Assembly: GCA_012932865.1 (NCBI GenBank)
Contig: SAXG01000048.1
Coordinates: forward strand, 290,357 to 354,356
DNA length: 64,000 nt
Direction of reading: 5' to 3'
Origin: Amylostereum areolatum
Taxonomy: Eukaryota > Basidiomycota > Agaricomycetes > Russulales > Stereaceae
Shown here: positions 11,401 through 23,882 of the stretch, piece after piece
Layout: each line of letters opens with the position of its first letter
How positions within the stretch are numbered: the stretch's first letter is position 1
The notes under the pieces: generated by a model
Told to the model about the DNA's origin: nothing
Database searches by the model: none
What the model saw: the letters and a program-made list of their open reading frames with translations, nothing else
Position numbers and translations under genes: made by a program

Positions 11401-14400
11401 GAAAAGCTCGCGCTCAACATGCTCATCTGGTTTATCTGCGCATGCGCGACCTTCGTCATCGTCTTCCTCGGTAACCTCATCTGTCCCAAGGAGCATGTGT
11501 TCAGCACAGGAGAGTTGTCATCACACACTTCCGACAACGACGCGGACAACGTTTACGTTGCGATCCGGGGCGAAGTCTTTGATCTGACGGACATCGCGGC
11601 GACGCACACCCGCCTCGTCCCCGTCGTGGACCAAAAGTCGATATACAAGTATGGTGGCACTATCGCGGACGATCTCTTCCCAGTTCAGGTGTGTACCAGT
11701 TTCTTTGTTGCCTTGATTTGGTCCTGATTCTTATTCTTGCGATAGGTCAGCGCCCTTTGCAATGGTGTTGACGGCACCGTCAGCCCTTACGTATACCTCA
11801 ACTTCGACAATAACACGGACACAAACTCGCAATACCACGACTTCCGCATCTTCACGAAAGACTACCGTCCGGATTGGTACTGGGAAAGCATGACGGTCAT
11901 GCGCTGGAATAACCGCCTTGGTTTCGTCGGGTACACCCCCAAGGAGATCAAGAACATGGCTAACAACAAACGCTCCGTCGGTATCTACAACGGCCTCATT
12001 TATGACATTACCGACTACATCAACTTCCCTCCTGGTCTCAAGGCGCAGGATGGGCAATCGCCGCCCTCCGCATCGACAGACTTCCTGGATCAAAGCGTCC
12101 TTGACGTTTTCCAGTTCAACTCCGGCCAGGATATCACGAACCGGCTGGACAATCTCAATGTCGACTCGGATACCTTGGCGCGGCAGAAGGTCTGCCTCCG
12201 GAACCTGTTTACGATCGGCAAGGTGGACAACCGGAATTCGACACAATGCCAGTTCTCCAAATACCTTCTCCTTGCCCTCTCGATCATGTTCGTTACCGTC
12301 ATCCTCTTCAAGTTCATTGGTTCGGTCAACTTCGGCGGCGCGCGTGCTCCCGAAGACCACGACAAATTCGTCATTTGCCAAGTGCCTTGTTATACAGAGG
12401 GCGAGTCGTCTCTTCGCAAGACAATTGATTCCCTGGCGGAGCTCAAGTACGATGATAAGCGCAAGCTGCTCGTCGTCATCTGCGATGGCATGATTGTTGG
12501 CTCCGGTAACGACAAACCCACGCCCCGCATCGTGTTGGACATCCTCGGCGCTGATCCGAATCAGGACCCTGAGCCGCTCAGCTTCCAGTCATTGGGCGAG
12601 GGTGCGAAGCAGCATAACATGGGCAAGGTTTACTCCGGGCTGTACGAAGTTCATGGACACGTCGTTCCGTACTTGGTCGTCGCGAAGGTTGGCAAACCCA
12701 CGGAGCGGTCAAGGCCTGGCAACCGCGGAAAGCGAGACTCTCAGATTTTGCTCATGCGTTTCTTCAACCGGGTTAGTAAAACGCGCTCTCTTCACAGTCT
12801 GCGGGCTAATTCGCGGTTTAGGTACACTTCAACTCGCCTATGAGCCCTTTGGAACTGGAAATGTACCATCAGATCAAGAACGTTATCGGTGTCAACCCAA
12901 CCTTCTATGAGTACATCTTCACGGTCGACGCCGATACCACGGTCGAACCTATGTCTGTCAACCGCCTCATCTCTGCGTAAGTCTATCCCCCTTCACAGCC
13001 CTTCGCGACTTGCTTACCTTTGGTTTTTTCAGTATGATTCACGACAAGAAGCTCATCGGCGTTTGTGGAGAGACAGAGCTCGCCAACGCGAAACAGTCCA
13101 TCGTGACGATGATGCAAGTCTACGAATATTTCCTCTCCCACCACCTGGCCAAGGCGTTTGAGTCCTTGTTCGGATCCGTCACATGTCTTCCTGGTTGTTT
13201 CACTCTCTACCGCTTGCGGACGCCGGACACGCACAAGCCCATATTGGTCGGCACGCAACTCGTTGAAGACTACTCGGAGAACCGCGTCGACACCTTGCAC
13301 ATGAAGAACCTGCTCCACCTCGGAGAAGATCGATACCTCACAACACTCCTCCTGAAGCACTACCCGCTCTTCAAGACCCAGTTCGTCCGCGATGCGCACG
13401 CGTACACTGTTGCTCCGGACGACTGGAAGGTTCTGCTGTCGCAGCGTCGCCGCTGGATCAACTCGACCGTCCACAACCTTGGTGAACTTATCTTCCTGGA
13501 CAAGCTTTGCGGTTTCTGCTGTTTCTCCATGCGCTTCATTGTCTTGATCGACCTCGTGTCGACGTTGACGGCGCCGGTTACCGTGGCTTATGTACGTTCT
13601 TTTGGTTTGTCGTTGAAGGAGACGTTGACGCTAACGGTTGGCCTTAGATCGCATACTTGATCTACCTCGCCGCTTCTGGCCACCACATCGAGACCATCTC
13701 GCTCGTTCTTATCGCCGCGGTATATGCCCTGCAAGCCTTGGTGTTCATCCTTCGCCGCAAGTGGGACATGATTGGGTGGATGGTCTTCTACATCATCTCC
13801 ATTCCGATATTCTCTTTCCTTCTCCCGCTTTATTCCTTCTGGCGTATGGACGATTTCTCATGGGGTTCGACACGTATCGTGTTGGGTGAAGCCGGCAAGA
13901 AGCTCATTGTTCACGTACGTTTTTTCCACTGGGTTGTTGTGCAGTCGCTTATACGGTGTTTTCATAGGACGAGGGCAAGTTCGATCCACGGAGTATCCCC
14001 CTCAAGTCATGGACAGACTACGTGAGTCTCAGCTGACGTTTCGAGGCCTGGCGGTATCTGATACTCCGATAGGAAAACGAACTTTGGGACAAGGAATCCA
14101 ACCACAGCATCGGGTCCTGGGTGCCTCCTACCAAGCTCAAGAACGATGGCTACGCAGAGTCTCTGGGCCCAACCGCGTCTCTCTATGGGCGCGAGACGTA
14201 TTACGAGCCCGCGATGCCTGCAACTCGCAGCTTCTCACCATCGCCGTCTCAAATGGGCTTCGGCATGCCTCCTCCAGGGTACCAGTCAGGGCGGGGCACG
14301 CCCGTCGGTGGCTACGGCCAACAAAACCCTTTCGCCCAGCAATCGACCGGCTTTAGCCAGCAGGGCAACTTCAGCCAGCAAGGTGGCTATGGCCAGGTGT

Positions 14401-14660
14401 ACCAACCGACGCCGTCCCGCCCGACGACAAACTACCTCGATGTCGCCATTCCCACCTCAAATGAAGACTTCGGCGCTGGTGTGCCAACGGACGCTGAGCT
14501 CGACCGTGCTGTCCAGGCGATCCTGATGGACGCGGATTTGAACACGGTCACCAAGCGCGGGATCCGAACGCAGCTCGAGGAGCAGTTTGGCATGGACCTG
14601 TCTACACGCAAGACTGCGATCAACGCGTCGATCGACCGGGGGCTGCTGAGCAAGTCGTAG
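8443..14660 (+). CDS. Chitin synthase with N-terminal myosin motor-like domain (class V/VII type)
   Basis: Membrane glycosyltransferase that polymerises UDP-GlcNAc into chitin; the myosin-like part helps deliver or hold the enzyme at growing tips. Nine exons (8443-8777, 8835-10737, 10789-11688, 11746-12771, 12822-12976, 13033-13591, 13648-13914, 13968-14021, 14073-14660) give 1928 residues, a normal size. Residues 1-750 are the motor: P-loop GETGSGKS, split by the first intron, and [21 protein letters not shown] cytochrome b5-like region follows, with transmembrane segments around WILTWWVP and [17 protein letters not shown]. The GT2 catalytic domain shows VVICDG, FTVDADT, EDRYLTT and QRRRW. 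Further membrane segments and a Gly/Gln-rich linker precede a C-terminal DEK-C-like domain ([20 protein letters not shown]). ATG 8443 has a Kozak context. All key motifs are present, so it looks functional. Confidence 0.93.
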
Positions 14661-15208
14661 GGAGGAAGGGTTTGTTTGTTAACATTTTGGTCGCTGTTGT
14701 CGTTTCTCTTCGTGTTTTGGTGTGTCTCGCATGGACATCGTGGACTTGTGACTCCTATCCCCTTAATTGACATCTACGTACACCCTCGGCGAGTCGTTCG
14801 TTTTCCGTCGTCATCATCGCTCTCGCTCGCTCGTATTCAACTCCTTCTACGATTACGTTCTCTGGACCTTGGCGCCGTACTGTCTTCATCTATGTGATAT
14901 AGCTCTCCTCTCCCCCATCCATCCGTACCTCTGCTCTCATACTCTCTTCTGTGACTCGCTCGTAAAATGATACATATGGACTTGCTTTTGTGCATGTTTC
15001 CTGTGAAACTGTTGATAGTAGTCAGGCCTCAGGGTTTTAGGTGCAGGAGAGGACATTATCCAGGCTCCCAGACGTCACCTCATCAGGCTCATGCTACGAC
15101 TTCTTACTGGGCAAAAACAATCATATGTATCCGTTGCGCACATTCATATACAAGATTATGTAGTACAATGGCAGTCCTCGCATCCTTTTCAAAGGCCCAG
15201 AGGCATCT
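14661..15208. other. Convergent 3' region between chitin synthase and P450
   Basis: These 548 bases hold the 3' untranslated ends of two convergent genes. Both strands are T-rich just after the stops. I see no other gene. Confidence 0.4.
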
Positions 15209-17405
15209 TCAACAGGTCTCATTCTCAGATGACTTGATCGCGTCCAGCATTTCAGCGGCTCTGGCATCTCTGGCCTTGATGGTACAAGCATACGGTAAGG
15301 GGTGGCTAGAGGCGGTTGAGTATGTCGAAAGAGAAAAATGGGGCATGAATCAAACAAACCTAAGAAAGCCATCTATGTACCCCACCGAGACAGGTATGTC
15401 GTTACCCTGTTCGTCCTTTGCCTCGGTAATGTCGAACAGTGCCAGTATAGACGCAATGGCTAGCCATACAGACGACTTTGCCAGGTGCATACCCGAGCAT
15501 ATCCTGCATATTTGATAGCGTAAGTCTACGAAGAAGTTCGGGGGTGCGACATATATGATATATCTAACCTACGACTGTATCCAAAGACGGCTTGGACGTC
15601 GTCGTCGTTCAACGTTCCGTCTGGATTTAGAAACCTCTCGGGGATGAAGCTGTCCGGGTTTTGATACGTCTTCGGATCGTGCATGATAGCCCTGAAGGTG
15701 ATCCACTGGTTTGAGACGAAACGTCGGCAGCAAAATATTACGGATGGCGCTCACCAAGTATTGTAGACCATAATGGTTCCTAGGCACTCGTTTATTGCAG
15801 TCTTCTGATACCGTACATGAGCTTGGACTCACCTTCAGGAATAAGATGCCCCTGAAACATGTCGCTCTTCATGGCTGAGCGTGTCACGCCTAGGGGAATG
15901 ACGGGATTCCACCGCAAGGCTTCCCTGTAGACCGCGTCTACGTACGGAAGCGAGGTACGATCGCTGTGCATCGGAAGGCGGTCCCGCCCAATAATCGAGT
16001 CAATCTCTGCTTGTGCGCGACGCTGAACCTCGGGATGCATGACAAGGGCCAAAATACACCACATGAGAGCCGATACCGTCTACGGTTTTGTCAGCATTTC
16101 GTAGGTGAAAGCCCAAGCCCCTCTTACCGTATCTGCTCCGGCTGCGCGTCAAAAATAAACGGTTAATTCTTTGTGTAAGGACGCAAGTTCAGAAAGCTAA
16201 CCCGAATAGATCACTCCTCCCACGTCTTCTAGCACCCGAGCATCGTCTTCAACGTCACTGAGTTTCTGGTTCGCCTCTATGAGCGAACGAATCACCGACG
16301 GGTGTGCTTCGGTGCCGTTGACCTTAGGTACGCCGTCATTGTAGGACATAACAGATGAGCTAGTGAAGGACTGACCATGTTGTGTTGCACGAATTCGATG
16401 GGTAGCTTGCGCATCTTTTCAGTGAGCTGCCGACTCTCTTTGGCGAAGGTATGAAATCCGGCTCCCGGGAACCATTCGGGGAGATATGTCACTATCTCAG
16501 TTGATCAGCGATGGAGATACCACCACGGTAAGGCAAAACGCACGAATAGGAAATGCGTTCACTGCCTGAGCGCCCGGAAATGTTGACAAGGACAGTTTAT
16601 GTACAGCCTTCTCCGCAATCGCTACAAAGCGGTCTTCTCTAGGCTTGACGTCGTATCCGTAGGCGATTGACATTGCGATTGAGGCAGCAAATCTATAGCA
16701 ATTTGTCGTTGATGGTCAGGTATATATATAATTTGGTTGGGAACGGGTTCGGCTCACGTTCTGATATGATCCTTGAAATACGATGGATCGTCGTGTAGCG
16801 AGCACACCAGTTGTCTTGCCTTGTCCAGTTGTGTTGGATGGTACTTGGAGACCGTTTTCTCGTGCAAATACTGATGGAGGATCCGGCGACGGGTTCGCCA
16901 CGCGTCATTATACGGCATCATCCCAGTGATCCATTCCCAACCAGATCTAGAGACACCGAGAAAGTTAGCACCAACGCTTGTCGAAATGGGCCAGCACTTA
17001 CAACTCGATCATAGCGAGCCGTGGCCTGTCAGAGAAATTGCCAGAGCGAACTTCAAAGAGTTCCCGCGCAGCCGTTCTAGTGTTGACGACGATGGTAAGC
17101 TGCCCAAAGGCCCGCACGCTGACGAGGTCGCCTTCAAAATACGCGACGTCAGCAAATTCAAACGAGCCAGACACATTCCGGTTGAAACGGAACCACGCAC
17201 TCTGGTATAACTTGCTCCAGGCAGCGTACGCTTTCCATGGAGCGCTCGACGGGATGTCGAATAAATTGCCAACCAAGGGAAGTGGCCAAGGGCTAGGGGG
17301 GGTCAGGATGACGATGCGGCGATGCTTGAGATATGCGCGACATATAGAGGTGGATAGTCCAACAACCAACGCCACCAAGAGGGCCTCAAGGTAGTGACCT
17401 GGCAT
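15209..17405 (-). CDS. Cytochrome P450 monooxygenase
   Basis: Haem-thiolate monooxygenase anchored in the ER membrane; the substrate is unknown. The start at 17405 gives an N-terminal membrane helix (LEALLVALVVGLSTSI) followed by the proline-rich hinge PPSPWPLPLVGNLF. About eleven exons join in frame with short GT-AG introns. They show AGADTTVSALMW (I helix), YREALRW (ExxR of the K helix), SFIPERFL (PERF motif), and the haem loop FGYSRRICSG, which is assembled across an intron near 15550. The C-terminus reads HPLPYACTIKARD and stops at 15209-15211. The haem loop departs from the usual FxxGxRxCxG: Ser replaces the first Gly, and Ser replaces the usual Pro. All other motifs are intact. The layout resembles the large CYP families of basidiomycetes, used in detoxification or secondary metabolism. 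Confidence 0.85.
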
Positions 17406-19004
17406 GTCTAAGGACGACCACTAAGAGCGCAACTGCTCGCACTGTCGGATTATGATAGTTTTATAGGTCAGGAGTGCCGTATGCAAGGGTCCGCGAGTCA
17501 CTTTCCAAGTCCGGCTTCCACAGACACACTCTGCGAGATAGAACGGCCCATGGCAGCGTTACCGTGAGCCTGTCGAGCGCTGTCCGGGCCAAGTCTGGGC
17601 GCACACTCACCAGGACTCCATCTACGTTATTGAATAGAGGAGGCACCACAAGCCTTCCCATCTTGCGGGTTACCTAGAGAAAGGTCTGGCAACGGTTACG
17701 AGATGAATTGCCGTTCAATGTTCAATATTGCGTGTGGGCCCGTGGCACTAAGTGGGTGATAGAAAAAGGGACAAGGGACAACAGACGACTCAAACATAGC
17801 CTACAGGCCCGCCCCTTAAGAGTGTCGTTCGGGGCCGGGGTCGGGAACAACCTTATTCGAGAGTCCGACGGATGCTGGGTGCGGGCCGAAAGCACGTGCG
17901 ACCGAGCAACGTGCAACTTCCAAGTCCGCACTTTGACGAGTTTGTCGACCGTTTCGGAGGTGTATCCAATTCCATTCCATTCAAATCTTTAATCCTCTTC
18001 ATTCATGTGTATGCTTTCATTCGCTCCGCTGCTACTGTTGCACAAACAATTGCGCGAATGTGAAAGCTAGTGGCAAGCTAGTGGATCACTCGGAGAGTTG
18101 GATGCGACTGTCGACTCAATGCCTCGGCGGACGGTGGTGGCATTCGGATAGGCTACCTGCCGAGGGAACAGCAGCCACTCAGCTGAGTACCCGGGCTTAT
18201 CACTGTCTGGTCGTTCGTTGAATCAATTGCTCCCAGATACATACGTGCTTGATGCGTTGTGTTTGTGCGCATCATGTGGCGCTACAGAGCTCGTTATCAT
18301 TCCCGTGGCTCAATATCGTGGCGGGCATGTCCCTGTCGATGGATCCATCTTTTAACACCACCGTTTGACGGTATAATTTCTCTCACTGTCTGCGCATTCG
18401 ATCAGCTTTTGTATTGTTCCAGCTCACACCACAAGCGCACACTCTCGCGATCTCAAGCTCAAGGCCCAGGGCGGCGCTACAGCTTGGCTCGTGCACTGCC
18501 TATCGGTACTTCTCAAGTTCGCTGTCAGCGCCTTTGAACCTCCCGGATTAGGGATATCTCACCGTTCTATTAAGTTAAATCTCGACACATGTAGACAGCC
18601 TCGTCGCTATCCCCAAAGACCGTGCTCGACTTCCAACTTCCCCGGTTTTCATCGTCGTCAGTGTCTTCTCCGTCCTAATGGGTCGAGTTTCGGAGCTAGG
18701 GTTATGAGATTATCTTCAGGAAAGGCTAGTAGATCTTCAAGGCGTTGCAGTTGAAAAAAACCACGGCTCGAAGGAATGTATAGTATTACCAGATAGCGCA
18801 GGCGGCGCCTCGAACCGCCCACGATTTGGAGGCCCATCTAAGGTACAGCCTGGGGATGATGTGAATCACTTCTGAGCTGGTAGGTCGCGCGCCACATACC
18901 CTTTCGTTCAGACTATAAAGAACGCTTGTTGCGACACGACCTACAGGTCACAGGTCTGTCTATATCTTTTTCGGAACGCTATCGGCATACCTTCCTGAAG
19001 TCCA
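17406..19004. other. Intergenic region, divergent promoters
   Basis: I see no gene in these 1.6 kb between the divergent P450 and DUF6534-type genes. There are only short chance frames. A tandem duplication of GCTAGTGGCAA is present near 18065-18083. The sequence immediately upstream of 19005 should hold the promoter of the membrane protein gene. Confidence 0.35.
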
Positions 19005-20745
19005 ATGTCTTCTACGCCCAGTGCTTCTGTCGGCCCCCCTTCCCAGGAGGAAATTATCCATCTGTACGTGTTATTCTTCGATCGAGTTTGCGTAGCTTAA
19101 TGAACCCGCTTGTAGCCTCGCACCTATCGTATGCACCGAGTGAACTGGGTCCTTCTCGTCATCTAACCTCGTTGTGTAGTACCTTGGCGCTCTCATGAGC
19201 TGGTTTCTCTTCGGTGTTGCCGCCGTGCAGCTTTGTGAGTGGCATGTGGTCTTCTCTTCTTTCGTCTTTCTCATGAAATATGGACCCCAGACCTGTACCA
19301 TGTGACTCCGTATGGAGATCGCAATATCATCAAAGCTTCAGGTGAGTTTCGCTCCGCACCACGAGGCTCGAGCGCGTATAGCGATGCTGACATTTTCCTC
19401 AGTGTACATCATATTTGCCCTCGATATCTTTCAGAGCGTAATCGGTCTCGACATGGGCTGGGGTGTTATGATTGCGGGATGGGGACAGGTCCAAGCTCTG
19501 ACTTATCCCGGATGGACGTTTGCAGCTATCCCCGCTGTTTCCGGCATAGGTGAATACGCCTTCTCTCTATCGACCTTCGAAATAGGGAGGGACATCGCTC
19601 ATTGTTATACAAGTTGCTGCATGGGTTCAAACCTTCTATGCATGGCGCATCCATAAATTATCGCAATGGAAAATATTTCCCATGTGCATTGTAGTGGTAC
19701 GGCGTTCGTTCATCCTCTTGCTCGTCTGCTCACGAAATGCCACCTTAGCTCGCGTTTGCTCAAGCATCAGCCGCACTTTCTGTCGCAGTCGGAGTGCGTG
19801 ATATATTCATTATCCTACACGTCTAGGCTAATATACCGTAGGCGGCTCCCCTCAAGGATGTGACTGGGCTTCACACCATTACCGCCCGTATCTGTGTAAG
19901 TCACCAGTTCGAACAGACAGAGCGAAAATAACGAGCGAAACCAGGTTTGGTTGGGCGGCAGTGCACTTGTTGACTCTGTAAGCTCGTTCTACTATCCCAA
20001 GCTCGAAACGCAAACTGATCTATTTACCCTGTAGATAATCTCAATCGTGATGGTTTATCTAGTATGTCATAACGCACTTTGGCGGCATGTGGACGTTTAA
20101 TGTGAATGTTTTTCAGCTGTTCTCTGTCAAGAAGAACTCGGTCAAGTTCGTCCACAGTGAGCGCAAGATCAATAGGCTTATCCGTCTGTCCGTCGAAACG
20201 GGTATCGCAACCACTGCCACCGCCGTTTGTGATCTCGTTGTGTTTGTTGCTGCCATTAACGCCAATTATCACGCGTTCTTGTGAGCGGCCGTGATTTGCT
20301 TCCAACCTACCTGTTGTCTGACATATCATACCTAGCACTCTTCTCATGTGCAAAGGTTCTTGCCGTCTCTCCCCGCCATCTCCTGTAGCGCCGTGGCTCA
20401 CTTGACTTCTTTGCCCCAGTCTACAGCAACGCGCTTTTGACGTCTCTCAACTCTCGCGCTGTACCGCATCAACAGCAAACAGTGGCTTTTGCGAGCTCCG
20501 CTCTCAAGGGTCTAGCCTCGCCATTGAGCTCTGCTACGCACTCTGTCGAGTCGAAGGGCTCGATGCCTACGGTCATTCACATCACTTCCCAGAATGAGGT
20601 TTTCCGTGGTGACCCAGAGAAACAGGTTATTTCCTCGATCCCTATACCTATTTCTGAGCTCACAGTCTCGCTTTAGAATATTCGTGGAGATGATGACCAG
20701 TCGCAATACGGGCCTACAGAGGGTTTCAGTGTCTCCGCTTCCTGA
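19005..20745 (+). CDS. DUF6534-type integral membrane protein
   Basis: A member of the mushroom-specific family of seven-helix-like membrane proteins usually labelled DUF6534; function unknown. The gene is split into many short exons. The family hallmarks are seen in order: LGALMSWFLFGVAAVQL (first helix), SVYIIFALDIFQSVIG, WVQTFYAWRIHKLS, ARICVWLGGSALVDSIISI, and LIRLSVETGIATTATAV. A further helix ends in YSNALLTSLNSRA, the conserved cytosolic motif that follows the last helix. A last intron (after GDPEKQ) leads to a short C-terminal tail that stops at 20743-20745. I picked ATG 19005 because it gives the usual short N-terminal segment before the first helix. Exon borders are by eye, but no internal stop or frameshift is needed. 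Confidence 0.75.
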
Positions 20746-21100
20746 AACTTTCTCACAAACCGCGCACGAATGTTCCTAAGTTAACTGATGACGCCAAATG
20801 AGCGCTGGACATGTCATTCGTAAACTGTTCGTGGGGAACGTGAAGGTTGGTCTATGATATTTATTTGGATTCCATTGTATGATGTATTTATCTTGCGCTC
20901 GCTCGGTTGTATAAAAATCTCGCCAGTGTGTATTGAGTCAGTACTTCGTGAGTAGCTTCGCTTCATGTGCGGCGTACGCAATGTCACCTTGCACGTTGCA
21001 TGTTGAACCATACTTCAACAGTGATATCCGGCCGCCGCGTCCGGCGGCGCTACGAATTGAACCAGCCCTGTCATACACGCTCGAGACGATTGAGTGGACT
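20746..21100. other. Intergenic spacer between DUF6534-type gene and transposon
   Basis: No gene is seen. This spacer ends at the TA dinucleotide (21101-21102) that marks the left target-site duplication of the Tc1/mariner-like element. Confidence 0.35.
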
Positions 21101-21102
21101 TA

Positions 21103-21171
21103 CAGCCGTTTGCATAACCGACTGGAATCCGCGCGTCGAGAAACTTGTTTGTCAGAGCCAAACATTGCCTT
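21103..21171 (+). repeat. Left terminal inverted repeat (69 bp)
   Basis: Exact inverted copy of 25055-25123. It begins CAGCCGTTTGC immediately after the TA target duplication. The two ends diverge right after the shared ...CATTGCCTT, which fixes the repeat length. Confidence 0.93.
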
Positions 21172-21669
21172 ATTGGGAGTGCTTATCACATTCGTCACGC
21201 AGTGACTCATTTGTGACTTCGTGCTGTTCAGGAGCGGGCTTCCTGATCTTTGCGATGACCATTGACGACATGTTCCATCTACTTTCCACCCAAATGACCT
21301 CTCCAGAGTGATCAACACTCTCCGTGTCGGGCTTCGGGAGTCATGAAAACTCCTCATAGCTGGCCTAGAAGCCTTCAATACCCTGAAAAACCTCAACAAC
21401 GAGCACAAACCACCCTTGTTGCTTGGATACTCGGTGAGTGAGGAGTCGGGAGCCTCGGAGACGTCCCCCTCGTGGTCTTGGATGCTTACACTTAATTTGG
21501 ATCTCTCTAGAAACCAAAACTGCGCATGATTGAAGGGCAACAACGAGGGTGGGATTCTGGTGGATGACAGGAGCACGGCGAAGTTGCGGTGAAGTTGGCG
21601 AAGATGATAAAAAGCCTCGGGTTTTGAGCTTGTGAGTTCCATCCCCATCTTTTTCCCGCTCCCTCCCTC

Positions 21670-23716
21670 ATGTCCTCTCCAGACCCTCGTGGACCGTCTC
21701 GTCCTTTGACACCGCGATTCGTTCCTTATCGACACCCGCAGGCTCCCCGACCTGTGTCGATCCACTGGCTTGTGAACCCGGGAGGGATTGGTACGTTACG
21801 TACCAGTAGAGTTTGTGTGCGGTGCTGACTTTCTCTAGATGGAGCGGTCAATCCTCCTCAATTCTACACATCCCAAGATGAGATGGAGGAGTCGCGACAA
21901 GCCGGCTTCGCGCGCCTGTCGCCTCAAGATCAACGTCGTGTTCTCGATATGTTGACGGCACGATGGCAGGCTGCCAACCCCGGAGTAGTTGCCCCAACGC
22001 TCGCCTCACTACCTCGAGTTCCGCTGCCCCCAGTTCCGCCGCCCCCAGGCCTGCCGCTGCCACCACCACCACCTCCAGGCCCACAGTTGCCGCCGCCGCC
22101 TCCACCTATGCCTCAACAGTCGGCACCAGTCGCCCTCCAGGCTAACTCCGGCACTCCCTTGGCTGGGAACACAAGCGATGCCATTGGGTTTCTACCCTCC
22201 GCCCCAGGATCTGCTGCGTCGTCATCGAATGACCGTGCGTTGATCCATTCTTCATTAACAATGAGCATACTGACCAATTACCTGCAGGCTACACCACACA
22301 TTACACTGTCTATTACACCCCGGCTGTGCCACGTTCCGCGAAGGGCAAGAGCTCTGCGAGTTCAAAGAGGACTCACGACACGAAGGTCACCACTGTCGCT
22401 ATCACCCCGAGTACTCCGCGTGAGTCTCTCGTAGCTGAAGGCCTTCGTATCCATGGGTTGGATGGGCAGTTCTCCATCAACGTACCCTTCAAGATTCGTT
22501 GGACTGGTGTCAAGTAAGTTGTTCCGTCTATTGTTATACAAACATATACCTAAACGTTCTGTTACCTGCAGCAAGGGTGATGCATCAAGTGTCGATTCAG
22601 ATGAAGACTGGTTCGCAATTCGGGAGGCCTTACTCCGTAAACGGCCTCGTGATGTCTACATCGAACTTGACCTTGACGCCATGGAGGCTTTCCGGCTGCG
22701 CAAGCGTGTATGTGGTTTCATCCCTGTTCTTCTGCTTTGACTAATATTGGGACTTGTAGCCGTTTGATGCCGTGCTCCAGCACGACAAGGAACTCGGACC
22801 AACGTGTGCTGGAACCGAGGTAAGCCTGCACGTATATTTAATGAACCTGCCAAACTTATTGTATTTCTCAGGTTCCAAACACGGACTCGTACTCTGACTC
22901 GATCAAGCGTCAGGGTACTATCATTCTCGAGCTGAAGGAAATGTACAAGTGTGACAAGCATCGCGGCGAGCACAACGAGCAAGGCTTCTGTTATCCAACC
23001 CAAGATGGACACATTGGCCTTAATCGGAAGCGATTGAAGCGTTGGGCATCCGCTGTTGTGAGTAGCCTCTGTGAATATGATCAATGCTGTACTGACCTTC
23101 TCTATCTCGATAGGATGCGAAAGAAACGACTGTCAAGTACCCTCCTAATACTGAGGAGTTTGATGGCGTGCGCGATGGTCGTCTGCGCCCGCACAAGGCC
23201 CGTGGACGTTCAGGCCCACATTCTGTGATGACACCTACCGCCACACCCGCTGCACCCACAGATGCCGCCACCGCTCTTGTCCCCGTCATCGCTGGCCTCG
23301 TCAATCAACAAAGTGCTATGATATCTGCTGTTCTCGGCATTTCTCCGCCTCCCCTTCCCTCCGCCGCAGGTTCATCGGCGACCCCCGCTTCCATGTTATC
23401 TCCAGCACCGCCTCCTGCCCTGCCTTTCTCTCCTATGCCTCGGCGTCAGGATGAGTTATATTACTTTTTCCTCACTATCCTTGAACGTGATGGACATGAC
23501 CTGTTGCAGTACCACTCCATGCTTGTTTCGGCGGAGATCACCCTTGAAACCTTGCCCTCGCTAGACCTTGACACCTTGGTGTCACTCACCGGGGGTGATA
23601 GCGATAGCCTGAGAGTTCTCGTTGCATCCGCAGAGCAATTCTCTAGGCGTTTACGCATGAAGAAAGACTATGTACGGTCTCTCTTTTCAGAGTACGATGT
23701 CTTCGGGGATAAGTGA
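21670..23716 (+). CDS. Transposon passenger gene: Cys/His-motif protein with SAM-like C-terminus
   Basis: I do not recognise a named family. The gene starts at ATG 21670 (MSSPDPRGPSRPLTPRFVPY) and has about seven exons with normal introns. It ends at 23716, only about 170 bp from the convergent transposase stop. The N-terminal 150 residues end in a long poly-proline stretch (about 22018-22112). A central basic linker (SAKGKSSASSKR) leads to a conserved-looking domain with RWTGV, the Cys/His pattern YKCDKHRGEHNEQGFCY, then LKRWASAV and PPNTEEFDGVRDGR. The C-terminal 80 residues (LPSLDLDTLVSLTGG, LRVLVASAEQFSRRL) look like a SAM-type helical domain. It may bind DNA or an accessory partner of the transposase; this is inference. 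There is no stop or frameshift in my reading. Confidence 0.65.
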
Positions 23717-23882
23717 GTTTCTCGAACCTTTATAATGTTGCCTAATATTTTCTGTACATACACCATGCTGTCCTGACCCCCCACTCTTTACTACACTGCA
23801 TAACCTTCCGCTAACCTACTACTCCCTCATCTGTCGCATAATCACCTCTGTCCATACATCTACCCCACGTTCGTTACCTACT

